DNA of 64,000 nucleotides from Ptiloglossa arizonensis (lineage: Eukaryota; Arthropoda; Insecta; Hymenoptera; Colletidae). Below are positions 1 through 13,750 of this stretch, piece after piece (the first letter of the stretch is position 1; the number at the start of each line of letters is the position of its first letter). The stretch is from assembly GCF_051014685.1 (NCBI RefSeq), contig NW_027478460.1:434001-498000 (forward strand), read 5' to 3'. Position numbers and translations under genes: made by a program. Under the pieces are notes generated by a model that saw only the letters and a program-made list of their open reading frames with translations, did not search any database and was not told where the DNA came from.

Positions 1-3000
1 ACAAAATTTCTGTTGCATCTGAAAGTAGAAACTCGCCCGATTACAACGGTATGCGTACTTTTCCCCTATGCAGTTCTAGTTATTCGTTTCGAGCATCAGA
101 ACTGCGAAAATTTTGAGTTTCTCAAGCGTTTCTTACTTCCAAACTGCCATATCTCGCGAACGGATCGACCAATCCGCAAAATTTCTGTTGCATGTGCAAG
201 TAGAAACTCGCCCGATTACAACGGTATGCGTACTTTTCCCCTAGGCCGTTCTAGTTATTCGTGTCGAGCATCAGAACTGCGAAAATTTTGAGGTTCTCAA
301 GCGTTTCTTACATCCAAACTGCCATATCTCGCGAACGGATCGAACAATCCGCAAAATTTCTGTTGCATCTGCAAGTAGAAACTAGCCCGATTGCAACGGT
401 ATGCGTACTTTCCCCCTAGGCCGTTCTAGTTATTCGTTTCGAGCATCAGAACTGCGAAAATTTTGAGTTTCTCAAGCGTTTCTTACTTCCAAACTGCCAT
501 ATCTCGCGAACGGATCGACCAATCCGCAAAATTTCTGTTGCATATGCAAGTAGAATCTCGCCCGATTACAACGGTATGCGTACTTTTCCCCTAGGCCGTT
601 CTAGTTATTTCGCTTCGAGCATCAGAACTGCGCAAATTTTGAGTTTCTCAAGCGTTTCTTACCTCCCAACTGCCATATCTCGCGAACGGATTGACCAATC
701 CGCAAAATTTCTGTTGCGTCTGATAGTAGAAACTCGCCCGATTACAACGGTGTGCGTACTATTCCCCTAGGCCGTTCTAGTTACTCGTTTCGAGCATCAG
801 AACTGCGAAAATTTTGAGTTTCTCAAGCGTTTCTTATATCCAAACTGCCATATCTCGCGAACGGATTGATCATTCCGCAATATTTCTGTTGGATCTGAAA
901 GTAGAAACTCGCCCGATTACAACGGTATGCGCACTTTTCCCCTAGGCCGTTCTAGTTATTCGTGTCGAGCATCAGAACTGCGAAAATTTTGAGTTTCTCA
1001 ACCGTTTCTTATTTCCAAACTGCCATATCTCGCGAACGGATCGACCAATCCGCAAAATTTCTGTTGCATGTGCAAGTAGAATCTCGCCCGACTACAACGG
1101 TATGCGTACTTTTCCCCTAGGCCGTTCTAGTAAATTCGTTTCGAGCATCAGAACTGCGAAAATTTTGAGTTTCTCAAGCGTTTTTTATATCCAAACTGCC
1201 ATATCTCGCGAACGGATTGATCAATCCGCAAAATTTCTGTTGCATCTGAAAGTAGAAACTCGCCCGATTACAACGGTATACGCACTTTTCCCCTAGGCCG
1301 TTCTAGTTATTCGTGTCGAGCATCAGAACTGCGAAAATTTTGAGTTTCTCAAGCGTTTCTTACATCCAAACTGCCATATCTCGCGAACGGATTGACCAAT
1401 CCGCAAAATTTCTGTTGCATCTGAAAGTAGAAACTCGCCCGATTACAACGGTATGCGTACTTTTCCCCTAGGCCGTTCTAGTTATTCGTTTCGAGCATCA
1501 GAACTGCGAAAATTTTGAGTTTCTCAAGCGTTTCTTATTTCCATACTGCCATATCTCGCGAACGGATTGATCAATTCGCAAAATTTCTGCGGCATCTGAA
1601 AGTAGAAACTCGCCCGATTACAACGGTATGCGCTCTTTTCCCCTAGGCCGTTCCAGTTATTCATTTCGAGCATCAGAACTGCGAAAATTTTGAGTTTCTC
1701 AAGCGTTTCTTACCTCCAAACTGCCATATCTCGCGAACGGATTGACCTATCCGCAAAATTTCTGTTGCGTCTGAAAGTAGAAACTCGCCCGATTACAACG
1801 GTGGGTGTAGTTTTCCCCTAGGCCGTTCTAGTTATTCGTTTCGAGCATCAGAACTGCAAAAATTTTGAGTTTCTCAAGCGTTTCTTACCTCCAAACTGCC
1901 ATATCTCGCGAACGGATTGATCAATTCACAAAATTTCTGTTGCATCTGAAAGTAGAAACTCGCCCGATTACAACGGTATGCGTACTTTTCCCCTATGCCG
2001 TTCTAGTTATTCGTTTCGAGCATCAGAACTGCGAAAATTTTGAGTTTCTAAAGCGTTTCTAATCTCCAAACGGCCCTATCTCGTGAACGGATTGACCAAT
2101 CCGCATGATTTCTGTTGCGTCTGATAGTAGAAACTCGCCCGATTACAACGGTATGCGTACTTTTCCCCTAGGCCGTTGCAGTTATTCATTTCGAGCATCA
2201 GAACTGCGAAAATTTTGAGTTTCTCAAGCGTTTCTTACCTCCAAACTGCCATATCTCGCGAACGGATTGACCTATCCGCAAAATTTCTGTTGCGTCTGAA
2301 AGTAGAAACTCGCCCGATTACAACGGTGGGTGTAGTTTTCCCCTAGGCCGTTGTAGTTATTCGTTTCGAGCATCAGAACTGCGAAAATTTTGAGTTTCTC
2401 AAGCGTTTCTTACCTCCAAACTGCCATATCTCGCGAACGGATTGATCAATCCACAAAATTTCTGTTGCATCTGATAGTAGAAACTCGCCCGATTACAACG
2501 TTATGCGTACTTTTCCCCTATGCCGTTCTAGTTATTCGTTTCGAGCATCAGAACTGCGAAAATTTTGAGTTTCTCAAGCGTTTCTTACTTCCAAACTGCC
2601 ATATCTCGCGAACGGATCGACCAATCCGCAAAATTTCTGTTGCATGTGCAAGTAGAAACTCGCCTGATTACAACGGTATGCGTACTTTTCCCCTAGGCCG
2701 TTCTAGTTATTCGTTTCGAGCATCAGAACTGCGAAAATTTTGAGTTTCTCAAGCGTTTCTTACCTCCAAACTGCCATATCTCGCGAACGGATTGACCAAT
2801 CCGCAAAATTTCTGTTGCATTTGAAAGTAGAAACTCGCCTGATTACAACGGTATGCGTACATTTCCCCTAGGCCGTTCTAGTTACTCGTTTCGAGCATCA
2901 GAACTGCGAAAATTTTGAGTTTCTCAAGCGTTTCTTATCTCCAAACTGCCATATCTCGCGAACGGATAGACCAATCTGCAAAATTTCTGTAGCATCTGAA

Positions 3001-6000
3001 AGTAGAAACTCGCCCGATTACAACGGTATGTGTAGTTTTCCCCTAGGCCGTTCCAGTTATTCGTTTCGAGCATCAGAACTGCGAAAGTTTTGAGTTTCTC
3101 AAGCGTTTCTTACATCCAAACTGCCATATCTCGCGAACGGATTGACTGATCCGCAAAATTTCTGTTGCATCTGAAAGTAGAAACTCGCCCGATTACAACG
3201 GTATGCGCACTTTTCCCCTAGGCCGTTCTAGTTATTCGGGTCGAGCATCAGAACTGCGCAAATTTTGAGTTTCTCAAGCGTTTCTTACCTCCAAACTGCC
3301 ATATCTCGCGAACGGATTGACCAATCCCCAAAATTTCTGTTGCATCTGAAAGTAGAAACTCACCCGATTACAACGGTATACGTTCTCTTCCACTATGCCG
3401 TTCTAGTTACTCGTTTGGAGCATCAGAACTGCGAAAATTTTGAGTTTCTCAAGCGTTTCTTACATCCAAACGGCCATATCTCGCGAACGGATTGACCAAT
3501 CCGCAAAATTTCTGTTGCATCTGAAAGTAGAAACTCACCCGATTACAACGGTATGCGTACTCTTCCCCTAGGCAGTTCTAGTTATTCGTTTCGAGCATCA
3601 GAACTGCGAAAATTTTGAGTTTCTCAAGCGTTTCTTACCTCCAAACTGCCATATCTCGCGAACGGATCGACCAATCCGCAAAATTTCTGTTGCATCTGGA
3701 AGTAGAAACTCGCCCGATTACAACGGTATGCGTACTTTTCCCCTAGGCCGTTCTAGTTACTCGTTTCGAGCATCAGAACTGCGAAAATTTTGAGTTTCTC
3801 AAGCGTTTCTTACATCCAAACTGCCATATCGCGCGAACGGATTGACCAATCCGCAAAATTTCTGTTGCATCTGAAAGTAGAAACTCGCCCGATTACAACG
3901 GTGGGTGTAGTTTTCCCCTAGGCCGTTCTAGTTATTCGTTTCGAGCATCAGAACTGCGCAAATTTTGAGTTCTTCAAGCCTTTCTTACCTCCAAACTGCC
4001 ATATCTCGCGAACGGATTGACTAATCCGCAAAATTTCTGTTGCGTCTGAAAGTAGAAACTCACCCGATTGCAACGGTGTGCGTACTATTCCCCTAGGCCG
4101 TTCTAGTTACTCGTTTCGAGCATCAGAACTGCGAAAATTTTGAGTTTCTCAAGCGTTTCTTACCTCCAAACTGCCATATCTCGCGATCGGATTGATCAAT
4201 ACGCAAAATTTCTGTTGCATCTGAAAGTAGAAACTCGCCCGATTACAACGGTATGCGTACTTTTCCCCTAGGCCGTTCTAGTTATTCGTTTCGAGCATCA
4301 GAACGGCGAAAATTTTGAGTTTCTCAAGCGTTTCTTACCTCCAAACTGCCATATCTCGCGAACGGATCGACCAATCCGCAAAATTTCTGTTGCAGGTGCA
4401 AGTAGAAACTCGCCCGATTACAACGGTGTGCGTACTTTTCCCCTATGCCGTTCTAGTTACTCGTTTCGAGCATCAGAACTGCGAAAATTTTGAGTTTATC
4501 AAGCGTTTCTTACCTCCAAACTGCCATATCTCGCGAACGGATTGTCCAATCCGCAAAATTTCTGTTGCGTCTGAAAGTAGAAACTCGCCCGATTGCAACG
4601 GTGTGCGTACTTTTCCCCTATGCCGTTCTAGTTATTCGTTTCGAGTATCAGAACTGCGAAAATTTTGAGTTTCTCAAGCGTTTCTTACTTCCAAACTGCC
4701 ATATCTCGCGAACGGATCGACCAATCCGCAAAATTTCTGTTGCATGTGCAAGTAGAAACTCGCCCGATTACAACGGTATGCGTACTTTTCCCCTAGGCCG
4801 TTCTAGTTATTCGTTTCGAGCATCAGAACTGCGAAAATTTTGAGTTTCTCAAGCGTTTCTTACCTCCAAACTGCCATATCTCGCGAACGGATTGATCAAT
4901 CCGCAAAATTTCTGTTGCATGTGCAAGTAGAAACTCGCCCGATTACAACGGTATGCGTACTTTTCCCCTAGGCCGTTCTAGTTATTCGTTTCGAGCATCA
5001 GAACTGCGAAAATTTTGAGTTTCTCAAGCGTTTCTTACCTCCAAACTGCCATATCTCGCGAACGGATTGATCAATCCGCAAAATTTCTGTTGCATCTGAA
5101 AGTAGAAACTCGCCCGATTACAACGGTATGCGCACTTTTCCCCTAGGCGGTTCTAGTTATTCGTTTCGAGCATCAGAACTGCGAAAATTTTGAGTTTCTC
5201 AAGCGTTTCTTATTTCCAAACTACCATATCTCGCGAACGGATTGATCAATCCGCAAAATTTCTGATGCATCTGAAAGTAGAAGCTCGCCCGATTACAACG
5301 GTATGCGCACTTTTCCCCTAGGCCGTTCTAGTTATTCGTGTCGAGCATCAGAACTGCGAAAATTTTGAGTTTCTCAAGCGTTTCTTACCTCCAAACTGCC
5401 ATATCTCGCGAACGGATCGACCAATCCGCAAAATTTCTGTTGCATCTGCAAGTAGAAACTCGCCCGATTACAACGGTATGCGTACTTTTCCCCTAGGCCG
5501 TTCTAGTTATTCGTTTCGAGCATCAGAACTGCGCAAATTTTGAGTTTCTCAAGCGTTTCTTACCTCCAAACTGCCATATCTCGCGAACGGATTGACCAAT
5601 CCGCAAAATTTCTGTTGCATCTGAAAGTAGAAACTCGCCCAATTAAAACGGTGTGCGTACTATTCCCCTAGGCCGTTCTAGTTATTTTGTTCCGAGCATC
5701 AGAACTGCGCAAATTTTGAGTTTCTCAAGCGTTTCTTATATCCAGACTGCCATATCTCGCGAACGGATTGATCAATCCGCAAAATTTCTGTTGCATCTGA
5801 AAGTAGAAACTCGCCCTATTACAACGGTATGCGCACTTTTCCCCTAGGCCGTTCTAGTTATTCGTTTCGAGCATCAGAACTGCGAAAATTTTGAGTTTCT
5901 CAAGCGTTTCTTACTTCCAAACTGCCATATCTCGCGAACGGATCGACCAATCCGCAAAATTTCTGTTGCAGGTGCAAGTAGAAACTCGCACGATTACAAC

Positions 6001-6240
6001 GGTATGCGTACTTTTCCCCTATGCCGTTCTAGTTACTCGTTTCGAGCATCAGAACTGCGAAAATTTTGAGTTTATCAAGCGTTTCTTACCTCCAAACTGC
6101 CATATCTCGCGAACGGATTGACCAATCCGCAAAATTTCTGTTGCGTCTGAAAGTAGAAACTCGCCCGATTACAACGGTGTGCGTACTATTCCCCTAGGCC
6201 GTTCTAGTTACTCGTTTCGAGCATCAGAACTGCGAAAATT
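1..6240 (+). repeat. Array segment: mixed monomers without a long HOR
   Basis: About 35 monomers of varied type. Neighbouring monomers differ at many of the recurrent variable sites, and I could not find a repeating order longer than three monomers. Three 176-bp monomers occur here (near 607, 1131 and 5687). Rare variants that look private are also common, such as CCTATCTCGTGAACGG near 2075, TCGCGATCGG near 4190 and TAAATTCG near 1135. Compared with the right half of the window this part looks older or less often homogenised. No gene is present. Confidence 0.8.
1635..2570 (+). repeat. Local 3-mer duplication (525-bp shift)
   Basis: About 1,635-2,045 matches 2,160-2,570 with a 525-bp shift, which is three monomers. 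Shared rare states are TTATTCATTTCG, ATTGACCTATCC and GGTGGGTGTAG, followed by a monomer with a changed dyad flank (AATTCAC or AATCCAC before AAAT). The copies have since diverged: TTCCAG against TTGCAG, and CTGAAAG against CTGATAG. Confidence 0.7.
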
Positions 6241-6449
6241 TTGGGTTTCTCAAGCGTTTCTTACCTCCAAACTGCCATATCTCGCGAACGGATTGACCAA
6301 TCCGCAAAATTTCTGTTGCATCTGGAAGTAGAAACTCGCCCGATTACAACGGTATGCGTACTTTTCCCCTATGCCGTTCTAGTTACTCGTTTCGAGCATC
6401 AGAACTGCGAAAATTTTGAGTTTATCAAGCGTTTCTTATTTCCAAACTG

Positions 6450-8912
6450 CCATATCTCGCGAACGGATCGACCAATCCGCAAAATTTCTGTTGCATGTGC
6501 AAGTAGAATCTCGCCCGATTACAACGGTATGCGTACTTTTCCCCTAGGCCGTTCTAGTTATTTCGTTCCGAGCATCAGAACTGCGCAAATTTTGAGTTTC
6601 TCTGCGTTTCTTATATCCAAACTGCCATATCTCGCGAACGGATTGATCAATCCGCAAAATTTCTGTTGCATCTGAAAGTAGAAACTCGCCCTATTACAAC
6701 GGTATGCGCACTTTTCCCCTAGGCCGTTCTAGTTATTCGTGTCGAGCATCAGAACTACGAAAATTTTGAGTTTCTCAAGCGTTTCTTACATCCAAACTGC
6801 CATATCTCGCGAACGGATTGACCAATCCGCAAAATTTCTGTTGCATCTGAAAGTAGAAACTCGCCCGATTACAACGGTATGCGTACTTTTCCCCTATGCC
6901 GTTCTAGTTCCTCGTTTCGAGCATCAGAACTGCGAAACTTTTGAGTTTCTCAAGCGTTTCTTATTTCCAAACTGCCATATCTCGCGAACGGATCGACCAA
7001 TCCGCAAAATTTCTGTTGCATGTGCAAGTAGAATCTCGCCCGATTACAACGGTATGCGTACTTTTCCCCTAGGCCGTTCTAGTTATTTCGTTTCGAGCAT
7101 CAGAACTGCGCAAATTTTGAGTTTCTCAAGCGTTTCTTACCTCCAAACTGCCATATCTCGCGAACGGATTGACCAATCCGCAAAATTTCTGTTGCGTCTG
7201 AAAGTAGAAACTCGCCCGATTACAACGGTGGGTGTAGTTTTCCCCTAGGCCGTTCTAGTTATTCGTTTCGAGCATCAGAACTGCGAAAATTTTGAGTTTC
7301 TCAAGCGTTTCTTACCTCCAAACTGCCATATCTCGCGAACGGATTGACCAATCCGCAAAATTTCTGTTGCGTCTGAAAGTAGAAACTCGCCCGATTACAA
7401 CGGTGTGCGTACTATTCCCCTAGGCCGTTCTAGTTACTCGTTTCGAGCATCAGAACTGCGAAAATTTTGAGTTTATCAAGCGTTTCTTACCTCCAAACTG
7501 CCATATCTCGCGAACGGATAGACCAATCCGCAAAATTTCTGTTGCGTCTGAAAGTAGAAACTCGCCCTATTACAACGGTATGCGCACTTTTCCCCTAGGC
7601 CGTTCTAGTTATTCGTTTCGAGCATCAGAACTGTGAAAATTTTGAGTTTCTCAAGCGTTTCTTACCTCCAAACTGCCATATCTCGCGAACGGATTGATCA
7701 ATCCACAAAATTTCTGTTGCATCTGAAAGTAGAAACTCGCCCGATTACAACGGTATGCGTACTTTTCCCCTATGCCGTTCTAGTTATTCGTTTCGAGCAT
7801 CAGAACTGCGAAAATTTTGAGTTTCTCAAGCGTTTCTTACTTCCAAACTGCCATATCTCGCGAACGGATCGACCAATCAGCAAAATTTCAGTTGCATGTG
7901 CAAGTAGAATCTCGCCCGATTACAACGGTATGCGTACTTTTCCCCTAGGCCGTTCTAGTTATTTCGTTCCGAGCATCAGAACTGCGCAAATTTTGAGTTT
8001 CTCAAGCGTTTCTTATATCCAAACTGCCATATCTCGCGAACGGATTGATCAATCCGCAAAATTTCTGTTGCATCTGAAAGTAGAAACTCGCCCTATTACA
8101 ACGGTATGCGCACTTTTCCCCTAGGCCGTTCTAGTTATTCGTGTCGAGCATCAGAACTGCGAAAATTTTGAGTTTCTCAAGCGTTTCTTACATCCAAACT
8201 GCCATATCTCGCGAACGGATTGACCAATCCGCAAAATTTCTGTTGCATCTGAAAGTAGAAACTCGCCCGATTACAACGGTATGCGTACTTTTCCCCTATG
8301 CCGTTCTAGTTACTCGTTTCGAGCATCAGAACTGCGAAAATTTTGAGTTTCTCAAGCGTTTCTTATTTCCAAACTGCCATATCTCGCGAACGGATCGACC
8401 AATCCGCAAAATTTCTGTTGCATGTGCAAGTAGAATCTCGCCCGATTACAACGGTATGCGTACTTTTCCCCTAGGCCGTTCTAGTTATTTCGTTTCGAGC
8501 ATCAGAACTGCGCAAATTTTGAGTTTCTCAAGCGTTTCTTACCTCCAAACTGCCATATCTCGCGAACGGATTGACCAATCCGCAAAATTTCTGTTGCGTC
8601 TGAAAGTAGAAACTCGCCCGATTACAGCGGTGGGTGTAGTTTTCCCCTAGGCCGTTCTAGTTATTCGTTTCGAGCATCAGAACTGCGAAAATTTTGAGTT
8701 TCTCAAGCGTTTCTTACCTCCAAACTGCCATATCTCGCGAACGGATTGACCAATCCGCAAAATTTCTGTTGCGTCTGAAAGTAGAAACTCGCCCGATTAC
8801 AACGGTGTGCGTACTATTCCCCTAGGCCGTTCTAGTTACTCGTTTCGAGCATCAGAACTGCGAAAATTTTGAGTTTCTCAAGCGTTTCTTACCTCCAAAC
8901 TGCCATATCTCG
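6450..8912 (+). repeat. 8-mer HOR, two copies (shift 1,401-1,402 bp)
   Basis: About 6,450-7,510 matches 7,851-8,912. The shift is 1,401 bp up to the 1-bp deletion near 6,602 in the first copy and 1,402 bp after it. Each copy contains two 176-bp monomers, one TTATTTCGTTCC and one TTATTTCGTTTC, and the GGTGGGTGTAG monomer. Differences include CAATCAGC and TTTCAGTTG in the second copy near 7,876-7,890, and ACAGCGG near 8,626. Confidence 0.8.
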
Positions 8913-9446
8913 CGAACGGATCGACCAATCCGCAAAATTTCTGTTGCATGTGCAAGTAGAATCTCGCCCGATTACAACGGTATGCGTACTTTTCCCCTAG
9001 GCCGTTCTAGTTATTTCGTTTCGAGCATCAGAACTGCGCAAATTTTGAGTTTCTCAAGCGTTTCTTACCTCCAAACTGCCATATCTCGCGAACGGATTGA
9101 CCAATCCGCAAAATTTCTGTTGCGTCTGAAAGTAGAAACTCGCCCGATTACAACGGTGGGTGTAGTTTTCCCCTAGGCCGTTCTAGTTATTCGTTTCGAG
9201 CATCAGAACTGCGAAAATTTTGAGTTTCTCAAGCGTTTCTTACCTCCAAACTGCCATATCTCGCGAACGGATTGACCAATCCGCAAAATTTCTGTTGCGT
9301 CTGAAAGTAGAAACTCGCCCGATTACAACGGTGTGCGTACTATTCCCCTAGGCCGTTCTAGTTACTCGTTTCGAGCATCAGAACTGCGAAAATTTTGAGT
9401 TTCTCAAGCGTTTCTTACCTCCAAACTGCCATATCTCGCGAACGGA
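8385..9446 (+). repeat. 3-mer HOR with one 176-bp monomer, two copies (526-bp shift)
   Basis: A trimer of 175 + 176 + 175 bp occurs from about 8,385 and again from about 8,911. Order of types: GATCGACC with GTGCAAGTAGAATC and TTATTTCG; then GCGTCTG with GGTGGGTGTAG; then GTGTGCGTACTATTCC. It is nested in the second copy of the 1,402-bp repeat, so it arose after or during that duplication. Confidence 0.75.
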
Positions 9447-10615
9447 TTGACCAATCCGCAAAATTTCTGTTGCGTCTGAAAGTAGAAACTCGCCCTATTA
9501 CAACGGTATGCGCACTTTTCCCCTAGGCCGTTCTAGCTATTCGTTTCGAGCATCAGAACTGCGAAAATTTTGAGTTTCTCAAGCGTTTCTTACCTCCAAA
9601 CTGCCATATCTCGCGAACGGATTGATCAATCCACAAAATTTCTGTTGCATCTGAAAGTAGAAACTCGCCCGATTACAACGGTATGCGTACTTTTCCCCTA
9701 TGCCGTTCTAGTTATTCGTTTCGAGCATCAGAACTGCGAAAATTTTGAGTTTCTCAAGCGTTTCTTACTTCCAAACTGCCATATCTCGCGAACGGATCGA
9801 CCAATCCGCAAAATTTCAGTTGCATGTGCAAGTAGAATCTCGCCCGATTACAAAGGTATGCGTACTATTCCCCTAGGCCGTTCTAGTTATTCGTTTCGAG
9901 CATCAGAACTGCGCAAATTTTGAGTTTCTCAAGCGTTTCTTACCTCCAAACTGCCATATCTCGCGAACGGATTGACCAATCCGCAAAATTTCTGTTGCGT
10001 CTGAAAGTAGAAACTCGCCCGATTACAACGGTGTGCGTACTATTCCCCTAGGCCGTTCTAGTTACTCGTTTCGAGCATCAGAACTGCGAAAATTTTGAGT
10101 TTCTCAAGCGTTTCTTACCTCCAAACTGCCATATCTCGCGAACGGATTGACCAATCCGCAAAATTTCTGTTGCGTCTGAAAGTAGAAACTCGCCCTATTA
10201 CAACGGTATGCGCACTTTTCCCCTAGGCCGTTCTAGCTATTCGTTTCGAGCATCAGAACTGCGAAAATTTTGAGTTTCTCAAGCGTTTCTTACCTCCAAA
10301 CTGCCATATCTCGCGAACGGATTGATCAATCCACAAAATTTCTGTTGCATCTGAAAGTAGAAACTCGCCCGATTACAACGGTATGCGTACTTTTCCCCTA
10401 TGCCGTTCTAGTTATTCGTTTCGAGCATCAGAACTGCGAAAATTTTGAGTTTCTCAAGCGTTTCTTACTTCCAAACTGCCATATCTCGCGAACGGATCGA
10501 CCAATCCGCAAAATTTCAGTTGCATGTGCAAGTAGAATCTCGCCCGATTACAAAGGTATGCGTACTATTCCCCTAGGCCGTTCTAGTTATTCGTTTCGAG
10601 CATCAGAACTGCGCA
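9216..10615 (+). repeat. 4-mer HOR, two tandem copies (700 bp)
   Basis: About 9,216-9,915 and 9,916-10,615 share the same four monomers in order, including the rare TTCTAGCTATTCG (near 9,532 and 10,232), GATCAATCCACAAAAT and ACAAAGGTATGCG. I saw almost no difference between the copies apart from the ends. Confidence 0.85.
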
Positions 10616-12512
10616 AATTTTGAGTTTCTCAAGCGTTCCTTACCTCCAAACTGCCATATCTCGCGAACGGATTGACCAATCCGCAAAATTTCTGTTGCAT
10701 CTGAAAGTAGAAACTCGCCCGATTAAAACGGTGTGCGTACTATTCCCCTAGGCCGTTCTAGTTATTTCGTTCCGAGCATCAGAACTGCGAAAATTTTGAG
10801 TTTCTCAAGCGTTTCTTACCTCCAAACTGCCATATCTCGCGAACGGATCGACCAATCCGCAAAATTTCAGTTGCATGTGCAAGTAGAAACTCGCCCGATT
10901 ACAACGGTATGCGTACTTTTCCCCTATGCCGTTCTAGTTACTCGTTTCGAGCATCAGAACTGGGAAAATTTTGAGTTTATCAAGCGTTTCTTATTTCCAA
11001 ACTGCCATATCTCGCGAACGGATTGATCAATCCGCAAAATTTCTGTGGCATCTGAAAGTAGAAACTCGCCCGATTACAACGGTATGCGTACTTTTCCCCT
11101 AGGCCGTTCTAGTTATTCGTTTCGAGCATCAGAACTGCGAAAATTTTGAGTTTCTCAAGCGTTTCTTACTTCCAAACTGCCATATCTCGCGAACGGATCG
11201 ACCAATCCGCAAAATTTCAGTTGCATGTGCAAGTAGAATCTCGCCCGATTACAACGGTATGCGTACTTTTCCCCTAGGCCGTTCTAGTTATTTCGTTCCG
11301 AGCATCAGAACTGCGCAAATTTTGAGTTTCTCAAGCGTTTCTTATATCCAAACTGCCATATCTCGCGAACGGATTGATCAATCCGCAAAATTTCTGTTGC
11401 ATCTGAAAGTAGAAACTCGCCCTATTACAACGGTATGCGCACTTTTCCCCTAGGCCGTTCTAGTTATTCGTGTCGAGCATCAGAACTGCGAAAATTTTGA
11501 GTTTCTCAAGCGTTTCTTACATCCAAACTGCCATATCTCGCGAACGGATTGACCAATCCGCAAAATTTCTGTTGCATCTGAAAGTAGAAACTCGCCCGAT
11601 TACAACGGTATGCGTACTTTTCCCCTATGCCGTTCTAGTTACTCGTTTCGAGCATCAGAACTGCGAAAATTTTGAGTTTCTCAAGCGTTTCTTACCTCCA
11701 AACTGCCATATCTCGCGAACGGATTGATCAATCCACAAAATTTCTGTTGCATCTGAAAGTAGAAACTCGCCCGATTACAACGGTATGCGTACTTTTCCCC
11801 TATGCCGTTCTAGTTATTCGTTTCGAGCATCAGAACTGCGAAAATTTTGAGTTTCTCAAGCGTTTCTTACCTCCAAACTGCCATATCTCGCGAACGGATT
11901 GATCAATCCACAAAATTTCTGTTGCATCTGAAAGTAGAAACTCGCCCGATTACAACGGTATGCGTACTTTTCCCCTATGCCGTTCTAGTTATTCGTTTCG
12001 AGCATCAGAACTGCGAAAATTTTGAGTTTCTCAAGCGTTTCTTACTTCCAAACTGCCATATCTCGCGAACGGATCGACCAATCCGCAAAATTTCAGTTGC
12101 ATGTGCAAGTAGAATCTCGCCCGATTACAAAGGTATGCGTACTATTCCCCTAGGCCGTTCTAGTTATTCGTTTCGAGCATCAGAACTGCGCAAATTTTGA
12201 GTTTCTCAAGCGTTTCTTACCTCCAAACTGCCATATCTCGCGAACGGATTGACCAATCCGCAAAATTTCTGTTGCATCTGAAAGTAGAAACTCGCCCGAT
12301 TAAAACGGTGTGCGTACTATTCCCCTAGGCCGTTCTAGTTATTTCGTTCCGAGCATCAGAACTGCGAAAATTTTGAGTTTCTCAAGCGTTTCTTACCTCC
12401 AAACTGCCATATCTCGCGAACGGATCGACCAATCCGCAAAATTTCAGTTGCATGTGCAAGTAGAAACTCGCCCGATTACAACGGTATGCGTACTTTTCCC
12501 CTATGCCGTTCT
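10255..12512 (+). repeat. 9-mer duplication (1,577-bp shift)
   Basis: About 10,255-10,935 matches 11,832-12,512. The shift is 9 x 175 + 2, because 176-bp monomers at about 10,765 and 11,290 lie between. Between the two blocks, a single monomer has also been duplicated in tandem (about 11,672-11,846 and 11,847-12,021 read the same). One visible difference is GCGTTCCTTACC near 10,635 against GCGTTTCTTACC near 12,212. Confidence 0.75.
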
Positions 12513-13750
12513 AGTTATTCGTTTCGAGCATCAGAACTGCGAAAATTTTGAGTTTCTCAAGCGTTTCTTACCTCCAAACTGCCATATCTCGCGAACGGAT
12601 TGACCAATCCGCAAAATTTCTGTTGCGTCTGAAAGTAGAAACTCGCCCGATTGCAACGGTGTGCGTACTATTCCCCTAGGCCGTTCTAGTTACTCGTTTC
12701 GAGCATCAGAACTGCGAAAATTTTGAGTTTCTCAAGCGTTTCTTACCTCCAAACTGCCATATCTCGCGAACGGATTGACCAATCCGCAAAATTTCTGTTG
12801 CGTCTGAAAGTAGAAACTCGCGCTATTACAACGGTATGCGCACTTTTCCCCTAGGCCGTTCTAGTTATTCGTTTCGAGCATCAGAACTGCGAAAATTTTG
12901 AGTTTCTCAAGCGTTTCTTACCTCCAAACTGCCATATCTCGCGAACGGATTGATCAATCCACAAAATTTCTGTTGCATCTGAAAGTAGAAACTCGCCCGA
13001 TTACAACGGTATGCGTACTTTTCCCCTATGCCGTTCTAGTTATTCGTTTCGAGCATCAGAACTGCGAAAATTTTGAGTTTCTCAAGCGTTTCTTACCTCC
13101 AAACTGCCATATCTCGCGAACGGATTGACCAATCCACAAAATTTCTGTTGCATCTGAAAGTAGAAACTCGCCCGATTACAACGGTATGCGTACTTTTCCC
13201 CTATGCCGTTCTAGTTATTCGTTTCGAGCATCAGAACTGCGAAAATTTTGAGTTTCTCAAGCGTTTCTTACTTCCAAACTGCCATATCTCGCGAACGGAT
13301 CGACCAATCCGCAAAATTTCAGTTGCATGTGCAAGTAGAATCTCGCCCGATTACAAAGGTATGCGTACTTTTCCCCTAGGCCGTTCTAGTTATTCGTTTC
13401 GAGCATCAGAACTGCGCAAATTTTGAGTTTCTCAAGCGTTTCTTACCTCCAAACTGCCATATCTCGCGAACGGATTGACCAATCCGCAAAATTTCTGTTG
13501 CATCTGAAAGTAGAAACTCGCCCGATTACAACGGTATGCGTACTTTTCCCCTATGCCGTTCTAGTTACTCGTTTCGAGCATCAGAACTGCGAAAATTTTG
13601 AGTTTATCAAGCGTTTCTTATTTCCAAACTGCCATATCTCGCGAACGGATTGATCAATCCGCAAAATTTCTGTTGCATGTGCAAGTAGAATCTCGCCCGA
13701 TTACAACGGTATGAGTAGTTTTCCCCTAGGCCGTTCTAGTTATTTCGTTC

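Larger units (their letters stand above)
600..13750 (+). other. Zone holding all twelve 176-bp monomers
   Basis: Every monomer with an extra base occurs between about 607 and 13,742. Nine read TTATTTCG where the common form is TTATTCG; the copy near 607 reads TTATTTCGCTTCG. The copy near 5,687 reads TTATTTTGTTCCG, and the one near 1,131 reads TAAATTCG. None occurs in the following 50 kb. The shared base change suggests one founding insertion spread by local amplification, with the possible exception of the 1,131 copy. Confidence 0.9.
6241..13750 (+). repeat. Array segment: overlapping short HORs rich in 176-bp monomers
   Basis: About 43 monomers built from overlapping local duplications of 3, 4, 8 and 9 monomers, listed separately. 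Nine of the twelve 176-bp monomers fall here, all with the inserted base in TTATTTCG. A monomer marked by GATCAATCCACAAAAT recurs near 7,690, 9,625, 10,325, 11,730, 11,905 and 12,955, and a GACC form of it near 13,130. The pattern is what repeated unequal exchange leaves behind. No gene is present. Confidence 0.8.

Noticed and set aside
6739..7248. Open reading frames of 64-169 codons on the plus strand
   Set aside because: They are translations of the satellite itself. The monomer length is not a multiple of 3, so the frame changes each monomer and a stop follows after one to three units. The longer ones occur where a 176-bp monomer shifts the frame. There is no start context, codon bias or domain.
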